64,000 nucleotides of DNA from Volvox africanus. Its lineage: Eukaryota; Chlorophyta; Chlorophyceae; Chlamydomonadales; Volvocaceae. Shown one piece after another: positions 47,546 to 60,295 of the stretch (position 1 is the stretch's first letter; every line of letters begins with the position of its first letter). The translations under genes were made by a program, and so were the position numbers. The notes under the pieces are model-generated. The model worked only from the letters and a program-made list of their open reading frames with translations. It did not search any database and was not told the DNA's origin. The DNA lies in contig BSDZ01000015.1 in NCBI GenBank assembly GCA_030268105.1, forward strand, positions 1,887,501-1,951,500, read 5' to 3'.

Positions 47546-50500
47546 ATGCACAAGCCCGGCTGGGTGCGTCTGATGCAAGTATTAATCAGGCGACCTTGCT
47601 TTCCAACTGATACACGGTCAATCGGCTCTGCAGGATCTCGTAGTTTGACGGCCTTGCGGCCTCCGTGGCTAAGGCCTGTCCCTCCCGGTGGTTGGTGCAA
47701 AAGAGTCAGAATGACCAGCTTGGAATGCTCAGCGGAGCCCCACGGCGCGATCGCAGCTGTATCAACACGCAGCAGCAAATACAAGATTAAGCGGACTCCG
47801 GTGATCCTCAACTATCCAAGGAAACCGGACGTGGCGCACTTCCGAGTTCTTCAGTGGAACGTGCTTGCCGATGGCCTGGCACAGAATGGGGATTTCTGCC
47901 GGGTAGGCTAGCATGACGATCGCTTAGATGCACTTGGAGCCTAGCCTGCAACGATGGCTCGAAAGCGCTGATGTCCACCCAGACCGGTTGGTTGGTGTAA
48001 TCGCGTTGCCGCTTGCGATTTGTGCAGGCGCCACCCGGATGTTTAGAATGGGATTATCGAAGACCGCTTTTGCTTCAGGAGATCATGGAAGCTAACGCAG
48101 ATATCATCTGCCTGCAGGAACTAAACCATTTTGGTAAGCTGTAGACACAAGCAAACGCATGAATTTGCTGATTCACGTCGCCGTGACAGATACATGATGC
48201 TAGCTAGGAAAGGAACCAAAATCGTTACCAAAGAACCAACACGCGCCCTCCATGGCCATCACTGCAGCAACCATTATTACATGTGCTATGACCGTTACCA
48301 CGATCATCCCCGCGGTCTGGTGGTATTTTCCCCCGCACAGTTGGGCAGCGTCAGCATGACATGGCAGCGCTTTGCGCTTTGGCATTTAGTCCCTTCTGAT
48401 TCCGGGGTCTTGTGTGTTTGTAAGTCTGTCTCATCTGTCTCATCCGTTTGCCTTGTCATGCTCTGTCCCACCCTTTTTCCATTATTATTTCATGGTCAGG
48501 TGTTAGCTCAGGCTTGAGTTGCACGCATATCCATACTTAACCCCTGGCCTCTCCCTCCCTTCTCCCGTTCCTTTGGATTGGCGTTCGCATTCCCCTCTCC
48601 CCTCGCCAGACGAACTGAGCCAGGTTCTCAGCAGCCTTGGGTACGACGGCGCCTTTCGGGAAAAGCACGCCTCCCCAGCGCTTAAGTACGAGTTCCCGCC
48701 AGACGGGATGGCGGTGTTTTTTCGGCGAAATCGATTCCGGTGCTGCGCCAATGGCGTGGAAGGTGGGTGGCTGGGGGATGGAGGCTTGCCCGGCAGCCGA
48801 CTGGGAGAAGGAGCAATGTGTGTCGGATGAATTTGGGGGTTTCCTGTTGGCGGAGGCGAGATGTTGGGATGTGAGGATGTATGATGATGGCGCGAAAAGA
48901 CGGGTAGAGGAGAGCGGGTTGATTGCCGGCGGCGGACTCCAGAGAGATCTCCTCCTTCGCCATTCCCTCGCTCACCAAGGGGCAGCTGTGTGTTAGCGTA
49001 CGCATATCGGGTCGCCGGGTTAGTGGTGGGGTGGTTAGCGGTGGTAGTGGTAGTGGTTTAGGGTTTTGCCTAGGGGCTTCCCCTCTTCAGGGTTTTAGGT
49101 TTTAAGGGTATTCTTGAAAGGATGGGTCCAGAAGGGGGGCACTCCTGCAGGTGCACTAGAATCAGCAACACATCGCCAGTTCTGGCGCTATTTTAGTTCG
49201 TGTTTGCGGGTTTTTCGCACTGTCACCGTGACATATGATACACTCCCTGTCCCTCAAAGTGCCTCCTCGCGATTCCCTGTCCCTTCATCCCCCCTGGTGC
49301 CACACCCCCATTCAGGCCGCTCTTTTCACGACGACTGGACGGGTCGGGAGCAGTCGCAGGGCTACTTGCAGATCCTGTTGTATGATATGATGGTGGGACG
49401 AGAGCTGCTAATCGTCACCACTCACCTGAAAGCCAAGGACGGGGCCGAGTGCGAAGACGTCCGCCTACGGCAGGTAGGAGGAAAGGGTCTTGCCTATAGC
49501 ATTTGCGTATTTTGTATTAAGATTAGTGTTTTCGTATTTAGTATTTTATTAGTTTATTATTCCTTTCCTGTCCTTTATTTAATTATTCCTTTCTCTATGT
49601 AAAAACGTTAATCATATTGTGAGCAGCATATACAAGCGCAAGTGTGTGAACATACAAGTCCGTTGCATCTTAAGAGCTGAATCGCACTAGGAATCAAAAG
49701 TCAGAGATTCGGATAGGGAAACCCTAAAAGCAACGACATTCATAATGGTGGTGGTGGTGGTGGTGATCGGGCGGGTAGTCGCATTGCGTGGAGGCTGTTT
49801 CATTCGGGGTTCAATGGCAGTGCTAGTGGTAATATAGTGAGGATGATACATGGGACGTGTGTGTGCTGAAACAGCCATTCGTGATGGGCATGAATGGGCA
49901 GGCGGGCGGGTGAGCGATGTCATTGCGTTGATGGATTTATCTCGGTTCAGCAGCTGAGGGTTCATTCCGGTACCCTAACTGCGTCTCTATATGTTTTTGG
50001 ATGCAGCTTAACAGCAGCCACAGGGTTCACCAGCAACATCGCGTTTTGGGAAATATGTATGTATTTTGTATTGGTTGCAACTCCGTCGAGTAGTGACCAT
50101 TTTGGTTTCCCGCACCTAATCCATGTGCTCTTTTCCTGATTAGGTTTTCCCATACACGCTTCTTTACACTGTCTCTCGGCACTGCGGGCTGCTGTTCAAA
50201 ATCTTCATCCCTTCTAGTCCGTAATATTCCCGATACTCTGTCACTTCCGTGACACGTGACTAAATATTTTTGGGATGTTCGAAATTAGTGATGGAGTTTC
50301 GGTAACTGACACCGCGATGCTTCATACATAACATCAATAAATCCAATTGGATATTTGGAATATGTTGAGTCAAGGCAAGCGAAGTCCTGTTACTTTGCTA
50401 CATTGCTACGGTGCTGGCTTCTAGGTACCGGATCATCATCCCGGAGTTTGCGTACGGCTGCCTAAGAGTCGATATATGCGTCGGGCGGAAAAACAACTTC

Positions 50501-53084
50501 TACATACCTCCAGTCCGGCAACAAAAATTTATTATTACATTAATTCGATGTATATATTTATATATTATATTTTGTCATATTAAATAAAATATATAAGTCA
50601 AGATAAATACGTTTATCTGTGTTGACTTCCTTCGAATGTCAAAGTATGTTTTTGTATGTACGAGGTCCGTATATATGTGTGATGTGTGTGAGATAGGAAA
50701 GCGAGTTCGGTGAAGAAACTGCAGTAACGAGTAGCTTCCATCTGGTAAAAATGGGGACAGTTGGAAAGAAATGAAATGGTATATCCCATTTACTTCATAT
50801 CCGCCTGTGTTTTTGCCCTACTTGGAGTTCGGTCTCCCAGTGGGAATGAGAAGCAGGCCCTCCTTGCCCCGTCGTCTCGCTTTCAGTTTCAGCGCGGCCA
50901 GCAAATGATACTGAAAAACATGATGATGATGATGATGATGATAAGGAGGAGGAGGAGGAGGAGAACAAAATCGCAATCAAAAAGTACTCGAGGGCTATAG
51001 CCGGCCATCCTGTAACAAGCGCTGCCTAGTAGTCATGTCCTCTCGCACTCTTCGGTCGTTAGCAAGCCGCCGCAATGACATACATGCCGCCGTCATGACA
51101 TTGTGGACGGAAGAAAAGCGAACTCTCTCTTTTTCTCTAAAACACAGACACCGTCATGTGCAGGTCGTAGTTCCAAAACAGTGTTTATTTCCGTGTCGGC
51201 ACTTGGAAGATCAGCAACCACTCATCTAATCCGACAGGCTGGAGGAAGGGATGTCTTACCCCGTACAAAAATCGGGCAGGTCAGACAGCAGGGTACCCTT
51301 TTGCTGGCAACTTGATGAAACAGCGTTCAGCGTGCCACTTCCGCACTCCGGTCCCTGGCTAGCCATGCACATGCTCGTGGCACTTTGCAGCTTTTCGGTC
51401 TTAGCACGTCTTTTTGTGACCGCGTGTCGACGTCCTTGCCCGGCCCCACCCTGCACCGGCCTCATCCCGGCCCCTGTTGCCACCAGGCGGGGCAGCTGCT
51501 GCGAAATGTTGAGGTGACCTTGCAGCGGTTACAGAACGGCACTGCCGTTGATGCCACTGCCGTCCGCAATGGGAACAACGACGCCAGCTACAGCTACTGC
51601 TGCAACGGTAATGGTAATCGTAACAAAGCCGGTTCTAGCAGTGTTGGTGGAAACAGCGCAGCCATCGGCCGCGGCAACGGCACGGCATCGGCTGCCGATG
51701 CTGGCGCTGGAAGTCACTACAACTGTAACGGTGAAGTCGGCAACAATTGTTCCAACGGCAATAGCAATGGCGGGCACGGCTCTGCGACGACAGGTGCTAT
51801 TGTCACTGAGGCCGGCAGCTGTAGTACACACCGAGATGGCGTGACTGCTGGTTCCGGAGCATCGGCGTCGAGCATAGTGAACAACGTCAGTCAGTTCCTC
51901 GTTCCCGTGGTCATCACGGGGGACTTCAACACCATGCCGGGGTCAAAGACGTGCGAGGTGGGGAAACGGGGTTACACGATGTGGCGATGGGAGTAGGGGT
52001 TGGACCCATAGGATACGACATGTATCCTAAGTTAGTTGGTTATTTGCTGGCTTCTAAACTAGCTAGTTGGTTTGGCGCTATGCCGGCTCGGAGAGTTTCA
52101 AGAGGTGGTTGCGACTGCTGCTGCAGATAGCGGTGATAGGCCGGGTGGACGCTATATCTATATATGCGGTCATCAGGCGCTAAGACATGTTTGTTGATAG
52201 TGAAGGTCGCTTACCGAGCGGGAATGCGCGTGTTAGCGCAGTGCAAGGTACATGACAAGACAGGGAAACGAAGCATAGAGCGGTGAAGTATGATGTGTTT
52301 GTGTTATGTGCGCGCGTGAGCCTCACCCTCACTCCTCCCTTTCCCCATCTCCCTCTCTTTTCACGTCTTTACTTATCTCTCTTTCACTCACTCACTCACT
52401 CAGTCACTCGGCCCATCTCATTCTGTGGCTGAGGACCTGTTTGCTGAGGACCCTAATCCCGGCCCTCCCTGTCAGGCTTTCCGCGAGCACCCGCTGTGCC
52501 TTCTGTCTCTATGGGAGCAGCGGCCGCTGGACGCCACATTAAGCAGTCAAAGCGGCAGTGACATGGAACTCCCGCCCCAGATGCAGCAGCAACAGCAGCC
52601 GCGATGCCCAGGTCCAGGAAACGTAGGTGCCGTTGCCACCGCCACTGTCTCCGACATGACCTTGACGTCAGGGGTATCGACACAACGACAACAACAGCAG
52701 CAACAACAACAAACGCCGCCTGTAGCCACCGCCGCATTGCTATCTGGCTCCGAAACCGGGTCGTCTCTCTGCTCCAGAGACGCGGAAGGCGATGTGGCGT
52801 CCACGGGTCGGTCGGAATTCAGCACATGGAAATTTCGGGTGAAAGGCGAATCGAAGCGGATCAGCGATTACATCTGGTTTTCAGGAAGGGGGAAGGGGGG
52901 CACCGGGGGGCCGCTGCGGCCTCTACAGCGGTGGCGGATGCTGACGGAAGAGGAAATCGGACCGGGAGCGTTGCCGTCGGCGGCGTACGGCAGCGATCAC
53001 ATATCCCTGTGCTGCGAGTTCGAATGGGATGTGGATGCGGACCTGGAATGGGTCCCAATGAGGGGGGAGGCGGATTGGGGGTGA
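47546..53084 (+). CDS. Nocturnin-like enzyme (EEP / CCR4-type fold)
   Basis: Exons 47546-47902, 48028-48133, 48610-48762, 49316-49473, 51487-51957, 52476-53084; 1854 nt, 617 aa, all junctions GT-AG and in frame. It belongs to the endonuclease/exonuclease/phosphatase fold: FRVLQWNVLADGL (Asn105), LEWDYRRPLLLQEI, ADIICLQELNHF (Glu150), IVTTHLKAKD (His242), VVITGDFNTMPGS (Asp404, Asn406), ISDYIWFSG and YGSDHISL (Asp589, His590), so the catalytic set is complete. LTEEEIGPGALPS is close to the nocturnin signature, favouring nocturnin (an NADP(H) 2'-phosphatase in animals) over CCR4 deadenylases. The first ~57 residues are Arg/Pro-rich with one acidic residue, like a mitochondrial or plastid transit peptide; Met56 (47711) is an alternative start. 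Inserts rich in Asn/Gly/Ser (about 284-395) and Gln (about 447-530) interrupt the fold. Intron 4 is about 2 kb. The exon 6 acceptor was chosen for homology; an upstream one at 52404 would add 24 residues. Confidence 0.88.
50490..50640. other. AT-rich island inside a 2-kb intron of the nocturnin-like gene
   Basis: This part of intron 4 (49474-51486) is strongly AT-rich, with ATATATTTATATATTATATT-like sequence, unlike the GC-rich exons. No reading frame or terminal repeats were seen. The rest of the intron has short GGT, ATG and AGG triplet runs near 49747, 50920 and 50945. Confidence 0.6.
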
Positions 53085-54977
53085 TTGACCGCACACGGGA
53101 GAAGGGGCCGCGGCGGTGGTTAAGGGAAGCCTGTCGGGATGGGACCTTGGAGGGGCTTTGGACATCTGGCTCCGGACGTAGCACCTGCCGTATCCGCACC
53201 TGTGGTAAGAATGAGAGTCGGGAATTGTACGTCCGTTCAGTCGGTTAGCTAGTTGGTGGTGGTTGGGAAAGGAAACCGGAACGATCTTATCTACCCCGTC
53301 TGGTGAATGGCGGTCCTGGTTGAGATGTGACCACTCGCAATATTGTTTTGATGAAGAGAAGCTTGGCCGTGCTGGGAATCCTGGCCACTGTACTTTGCTA
53401 TACTAGGGGCTCTCGTGCGACACAAGCGGTTTTTACGGCAAGAATGTATGTACGTTCGTATCAGGGCCCCAGTGGTGATGACAAAATACGGCGTCAAGGT
53501 TCCTGCCCAGCAGGGTGGAAGTCATGATGGCGGTGATGACAGTGATTTGATTTCGTGTATTCTACATTTCCTAGGCGTCTGTAGCCTCTTATGTGTAGCT
53601 CTGCGTCCCACAGCGCTGCTTGGTGTTTCTCAGAGGATGCAGGGTACGTTATGTTATGTGCGGTGGTGGTGCTTTCTTCCACGCGCCCTGTGGATGTGGA
53701 TGTGGATGGTGCTAATGGTGCTGTTGAAGAGCAAATGCTTCAACATGTGGAAATTATTTTTGATGTCACTGTTCCATTATTAAACACTCGTGGCCGTCTC
53801 CTTTGAGTTTTGGAAGCGCGGTCTTCCTGTGAAGTGTGTGTGTGTGCATATGTTAGTATGTTTTGTCAGGAAAAGCTGGAAAGGCAAGGATATTTGTGCG
53901 TATGCGTGTGCGTGTGTGTTTGAAGTTCGTCTGGCCTGATCACTGCGGGTCCGATACTAAGCGGGCTGGCACACGCATACACGGTTTAATACGTGCAGTC
54001 CTCCCTCGTCCCCCCTGAACCACTTCTTCTCCTCCTCCTCCTCGTTGTCGTCGTCGTCCCCCCTTAGGTGATGGAGAGTGGCATTTTCGGGGTGCTGGCC
54101 CGGCTGCAGCCGTGTGGTTTTGGTTTCGGAGTTCTGCGTGGTGATACCTGCGGGGTTAAGTGGCCCGATTTACTGGTGTATGCAGGTGCCGGTGCACCAT
54201 TCCTCGACCAGTATGTACCCTGCCTGTGTACCAGGCACCAGTTTTTTTTTCAGTAACCAGTAAGTTTTTCGTAACCAAAAACTAATTTGGACTTCAGAAG
54301 TAGTAACCAGGAAAATTGTCGGGACTTGGGCTGGTTACTTGTGATGGATGGTACAAGATGCGTATGCGATCCTGGGATGTCTATGGGTAAATAACGGTCC
54401 AAGATGACCATTTATTTGAAATTTCTAATGGGGTATTATCAGCAGGTGGATTTAATAGAGTATAACGATTGAATTGAGGGGATTTAAAGATATTAGCCCT
54501 GGTCCAAGGCCCCCCTCCCACTGCTGGGGCACCAGGTCCAATGGCCTGGTAGATTTCACAAAATGTTTTGTGAGCTTAAGCAAAGGCCCAATCGGAAGAT
54601 GACCATACACGGTCCATCCTGGACACTACCCATAGATATACCCCAGATTACAACACAAAAGAGGCAATTTTTTGCCGGGAAAACTTATGAATGTACGTAT
54701 GCGGATGATATGATACGAAGCCCCCCAAAGCTGTTGCTCTTCCAAAGACAAAAGGACAATTTCCCAGGGTTAGTTCACAGTCGATGGCAAGCAGTTCCAC
54801 CAGGTCAGTGGGGTTCCCCAGCCTAAAGGCCGTCTGCATGTGCATGTATGCTCAGGACTTCTTGAGGTTCAGCACATGTCTATACACAGAGACCACTTCC
54901 AGGTTCCACGTGGTGACGCGGTGAGCAGCAACTCAAGTGGATAAATGCAGAGCAAAAGTGAGAGGAAGTGTATTAAG

Positions 54978-55029
54978 GGTGGAACTCGCACCCTGACATC
55001 ACATGCTACATGGCACCTCCCTGTGTTAA
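54978..55029 (+). repeat. Dispersed repeat family B, copy 2
   Basis: Contains GGAACTCGCACCCTGACATC, then ACATGCTACATGGCACCT and CTGTGTTA. It matches the minus strand at 14347-14401 and the plus strand at 55309-55357. Confidence 0.6.
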
Positions 55030-55308
55030 AATGGTACATTTCCAAGGACCTGACCTACAGACCCGGGTCGAACCCCATCTAGCACACACAGGTTGATGCA
55101 GACACCACAGGATGCGCATGAATCCCGTCTGCCCCATGGTGGATATCTGGGCTGGCGCTGTGTCAGGGTTACGAGCAGCCGCCCACAATGTAGAGTAGTG
55201 GACGGTAGTGCCGGGAGAACAAAAAAACCCCATCAGTCGGCTGCAAGGCGCAAGCTACGGGGTGCCAGGGTGGCCGAGGACGTTCGCTGAGGGTGGGGAG
55301 GATTGGAA

Positions 55309-55357
55309 TGGGAGAACTTGTACCCCGGCATCATGCGCTACTGCACCTTGTGTTACA
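55309..55357 (+). repeat. Dispersed repeat family B, copy 3
   Basis: Contains GAGAACTTGTACCCCGGCAT, then CATGCGCTACTGCACCTTGT and GTTAC. It is diverged from copies 1 and 2, in the same orientation as copy 2 and 330 bp from it, so the pair may flank or belong to a longer element. Confidence 0.55.
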
Positions 55358-55938
55358 AACTGAACCTCCTGAGAGCTGAGGCAGGGTGGATTTTTAGGGA
55401 TTTTCATGCTCTGAGGGGGCGCAAAAGGCCCCCTGGCCTTTTTCGCCACTTGTAAGGTTTGTAACCACCTAACGGAAAAAATGTTTTTTGTTATTTGACC
55501 TGTACCCAAAGTCAGACTCCCAAAGACGAAAAAAACACTTCCGGGCACCGCTGGAGTACTCCGCGACGGACTCCTGATGCACCGGGAGATTCGCATTCCG
55601 TATCACATCCCGTGTCCCTGGCGGACAAATGATTGCGTGGTGAAATGGAGCAACTGGGTGCGGGGGAATGGGTGGGAAGGACCGGCGGACTGCACTTCCG
55701 AACGTGTATATGCTTCGGGCCACCACCAGCTTCGCTCTACTTCACACGGGGGTTGCTTCAACAGGCGCCAGGTGCACGGTAGAAAGGGTTGCACCCGGCT
55801 GCGTTGTAAAAGCCGTATTAGGCAAAAAATGCGCCTGTGCATTGTGCTGTGCATGCATCTGAACCTGCTGGTTTGATGCAGTTGGGGAGTGCAGTTGCAT
55901 GCATGTGCAAAACTGTGAATCATCACCACCTCCGCCAC

Positions 55939-55966
55939 CTGCTGCTGCTGCTGCTGCTGCTGCTGC
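55939..55966. repeat. (CTG)n triplet run
   Basis: About nine CTG units in intergenic DNA. Confidence 0.85.
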
Positions 55967-57906
55967 AGCTGTCACGGCGTGCATGGAAAGCGAAAGGAGG
56001 GCTAGCCAGGCCCCAGGCCACACGCTGCCCAGGAAGCTGATACCTGGTCGGTCAATCGCTCGATTGGGACCTGGGAAAGCGGCACGGGCTTGTGCGAGAC
56101 GGGGCCAGTGGGGTTACCTATCCCGGCCGCGAACCCCATGTGTAAAGTTTTAAGGCGGCGGAGGTGCATTGCGAGATACACGTCAACGTAAGGTTTGTAG
56201 TGGAAGGGGGAGGAGAGTTATCCTTCAGGGCGCCCAGTAGGTATGATCCAGGGAGGATCTGGCAAAGCAAAGCGCCTGTGGTTTACCCCTTTCAATCAAA
56301 AGTTGCCTTCATCCGAACGACTAGTGCGCTCGGGCGCACTACCGAGCGGAGGACGGGCGGATCTTGGAGCGATCGGGGGCAGCAACGCGGCGATAACGTC
56401 AACATGAGACTTGACGATTTCATCACCGGACTTGACCGGCACCACACCGGCGCACTCGTTAAGGGACGAAAGGAGTACCTCGCACCGAGCCTTACAACTC
56501 ACAAAACTAATTAGGTAACATTGATTACTTGGCTTAAATGTATAACAAATTAAGTTTCTGCAACGTAACTGTGTGGACGAGTCAAAGCATCAACCCGATG
56601 CACGATTCCCATCCTCAGTAACGCTCGTCGTCCTGACCGTTCAGTTCCGCATGCAAGGTTAATCCGTGATATAACTATACGTTTTAAGCCTCCGTCAAGA
56701 AAGATGCCGCTCCTGGCTGGGATTATAACAGGATACGGGACATGAAAAGAACGGGTTGACACAGCGAGTAACTGCATAAGGTTATAATGTGAAGCAAAGT
56801 CTGTGAGGATTTGTGTTGGCTTATGCTGAGAAGATGGGAATACTCTTCTCCTCTATGCACGATAACCGTTGTGAATGCGCACACGAGAACGACCCTAGGT
56901 ACCATCCAATCGTATGGACAATCGTGTAATTCAGTAATCTTGAAAAATAAAAATCTGACAGTCGAAAACGGTGTTATGAACAAAACGAACCTTAAACATC
57001 CTCCAGTCTGCAAGGCGGGTACGATTGTACAATTCATCTAAGGAAGAAAAGGTGTTAGAGATGAACCGTTTTGACAAAAAATGAATACAAGGGCTTTCGA
57101 GTTAGCCTCCAAATCATTAACTGAGAAGACGTACGGCTCGGTTAAGGTATAGAAAAAGTCACCCGAGCCTCGATCTGGCAGGCGGACAGGCGGGCCGCAG
57201 CCTGACACGCAAAGCCCAGGGAATGCCAGGGTTGGGAAGATGGAACAAAAAGGCCTTTCATACACGTAAATGTAGCTGGCCCTTCTAGGGCTGCTATACG
57301 AAGTAAAGTATGACTAGGGGACAGTGTGAGGATTCTACGACCGTGTTCTACGCATGTGTCTGACAATCCTCGAAATAATAAGAAACACACAAGTATCAAT
57401 ATTTGAGAATTTGTACAGTAGTTATAAGTGCCTCGGCTTTGCGTCGGTTTGCTTTAACCCTCACGCTTACGCGTGGCGCAAAAAACGCTGGGTGGGCGCC
57501 GTGAGGATTTTACGCTTCCGCACCGATAACACAGCCTAGGAAATAATTCTCAAGAAGTACATCTGGAACGGCAATGATGTTGCCAAAGGTTACCAAAGAT
57601 AGCCGTTTGCAGATACGTACCGTACCGTAACAGCCAGGGAAGTGAAAAGCGCGGGAAAGAACCGGTCAGTAAATTTCAATTCAACCCAGGCTTTTCCCAA
57701 TCATTCTTAATGCCTGCGAGGCGATTAATCAATAGCTTTTTGTCGATGCCTTTGATGTACCGCTCGTCTTCTAGGCAAACACTAAATTCCAGGTAGGGCA
57801 CCTCCGCGCCAAACAGTTTTCATATCATGCTTACCTAACCGTTGCACTTCTTCGCACCTCTTCGCGCCCGCCCACACACCTTGATAATCTTACCTTCGAG
57901 AACTTC

Positions 57907-57940
57907 AACAGCCTCCTCCTCCTCCTCCTCCTCCTCCTCC
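57907..57940. repeat. (CCT)n triplet run
   Basis: About ten CCT units. The minus strand reads as a poly-Glu frame ending at a GT donor-like site, but no gene could be assembled. Confidence 0.85.
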
Positions 57941-58642
57941 ACGGGCCATTGAGTTACGCCCATGCTATGTGGTTCTCTTGTTTTCCTCTGTTCCGCTCTC
58001 TCTCTCTCAGCGATGTCCAAAAAGGCAATCTCGCACGGAAACATGATGGGGGAGGTACGATAGTATCCCCCACATCCCCCATCGACCGTATCCCCTCTGG
58101 AGACATACCCCCTTCAGTACCCGCATCAGCATGTGATGAGCCAGTTCGGAGCCCACTATCATCCTGCCAGGCGCACTGGTCAAGCAGGGCAGGGCAGAAT
58201 CTCTCTGCAGCTGTGAGATGCACGGCCCTGAGCTACCTCCTGCATACTCTCAGTCCCCATCGCTCCTGAGAGGTGACCTTGGGGTTATAGCTCTGCGTCG
58301 GGATGATACCTCCGCCTAAAAGAGTGTAAGCATGAAGGCTGGAGTCAAAACATTACCTTCCCTTGCCATGTACGGCAGATCGTCCCCGGGGACCACAACC
58401 TCCCGTACTCACACTCAGTAACTCCCACTTGTTCTGGGGGCTTGGTGCTCTAAAGGAGTAGGGGGGAGGAAGGAGGGGAGGAAAGAATGCCGTGGTAGAT
58501 TACCATGTTCCTTTTGTAGGACTGCCGTCATCCGAGAATTGCCGCCCGCCCCTCCCTGTATGCCTTCCCCCTTTCCCCCGGAAATGGTGGTGGTGATGAT
58601 GATGATAGTGATGAGAGTTGTTTGGGGCTGCACTTTGTACTA

Positions 58643-58716
58643 CATGGCGACATAGCCCACACGGGTTCGTGTACTGCATGGCGACATAGCCCACACGGGC
58701 TCGTGTACTGCATGGC
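58643..58716. repeat. 34-bp tandem repeat, just over two copies
   Basis: Units start at 58643, 58677 and 58711; each full unit contains CATGGCGACATAGCCCACAC followed by GGGTTCGTGTACTG (second unit GGGCTCG). One unit differs from the next by a single base; the third is partial. Confidence 0.85.
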
Positions 58717-60295
58717 GCCACACCCAACTGAGGCAAAAGGAATTTCAGCCATTCTCCCAGCGATTCAATGCAATGCAATTCACTCATCCCCGCCCCTGGG
58801 ACGCTGGCTACTCAATGGTTCTGGAGCTGCAGCGCAACAAACCTCTTATGCTCTTCATCGTTGGCTGGTTATTTGTTGCTTTGCCCTGGAGTGTGTCATA
58901 ACCACGGTGGTTGTGAACAATCAGATGGAATCGGCTTTACGAGTGTATTCCAACTTCCCGAGAAGGGAGGGGCAACTCCTGAGGGTGCGGAAGTGGACTG
59001 GGGAGATGGAGCAGGGGAGAAGCGCGCGGCCAGTGGGAAGAAGCAGGGAAGGCGTGGGAGGTGGGTGGGGGATGGGAGGTGTCTCGCACCCGCTGTCCTT
59101 AGCGACGATGATGGCACGGGGCCAGTGAGCTGGAGACCCGAGTGGGGCCATCATAAAAGCATGAGGTACACGCGGCCGGAGTCTCCGAAAGCCTGTCGTT
59201 GCGGGTGAAACGATAGCAGTGACTGTAGGGAAACATGTTCGTTGTCCCGTATTGTCTCATGCTCTTGGGATATGATCAGGGGCTTGAAGTTCACGGTTTG
59301 CATCACTTGTTTCGGCCTAAATTTGGGGTAATATATGCTACATGAGGCAAAACATGGTGCATGGGTAGCAGAGTAGCTACGAGGTTAATGTATCGGAGCA
59401 TTCACGATGGCGCCCTTCCGTTCTCCCGATCTTTTCATGCGAGAGGTGATGGAGTCCGAGCTCAACCGACAATTTAATATAGAAATGAAGTTATGAAATT
59501 TTCAGGACGAGATCATCCTACTAAATGATGCCTCAAGACACCTTGGAGAACCATCTGCCAGGGCAGGTAGGGCTCAACATTTGAGCGTGAACCCTAAAAT
59601 CAAAACAAATATTTCAAGATGCAAGCCTATAAAGGTAATTTTAAACCATGCATGGCTATTAGTTTATCTCTACGTCTTACGCTGTCCAGTCTGCTGAGTC
59701 CTTAGACAGCTTTGCTTCAAAGTAGCTCTTAGATAGCAGAATTATGCTCAACTAAGATCGCGAATTGTCCGAACACGGTCCTTATATTCCACGGCTTAGT
59801 TCTTACTCTTAAGGATTAGCTGTTGACCGACGTTAGTTAAAAATACAAATTTAATTCGAACACGAACTAAAAATCATTCCAAATACGCTATTCTATTGCT
59901 TCCATAATTTATCAGCTTGAGACGTTAGCACGGGTTAGGCAGGAATATTGCAACTTACAAGGAGTCATGTGCGAATGCAGCCCTCGAAACCAGAGATTAA
60001 TCCTCTTATACCTCGTCTTAATTCTTTTAGACTTCAGTCTAAAGTATCCATCTAGAGTAAGTTTGGTGATCGTACGGCAGGCGCCCGCCTCCGAATCGCC
60101 TTCGACTTCGACTTGTCATACTTAATCGCCTGCTTGCATTAATTTTAAATTACCGCCCTAGCCTTTACCATTGGCTAGGTGGTATAGAAGTTTAGGGCGC
60201 TGACTACTGTCAAATCTAAGCGCTTCCTACCTGTCCTCACTGAACTGTGAAGCTCTCCTTCGTACTATTTCGGTCGCCGCATCCAACTGTAGGAT

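Larger units (their letters stand above)
53085..60295. other. 7.2-kb intergenic region, no recognised gene
   Basis: It begins with the 3' flank of the nocturnin-like gene. Frames of up to about 170 codons (for example 53415-53783, 57949-58269 and 58622-59128) have no recognised motif. An exon-like stretch at 54071-54189 has good splice borders but no partner. Repeats are listed separately: family B copies near 54978 and 55309, a (CTG)n run, a CCT run and a 34-bp tandem repeat. The last ~900 bp before 60296 are AT-rich and must hold the promoter and 5' UTR of the next HRGP. Confidence 0.5.

Noticed and set aside
54071..54189. Exon-like stretch (ESGIFGVLARLQ, VKWPDLLVYA) with good acceptor and donor
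   Set aside because: No partner exon or recognised domain could be found on either side.
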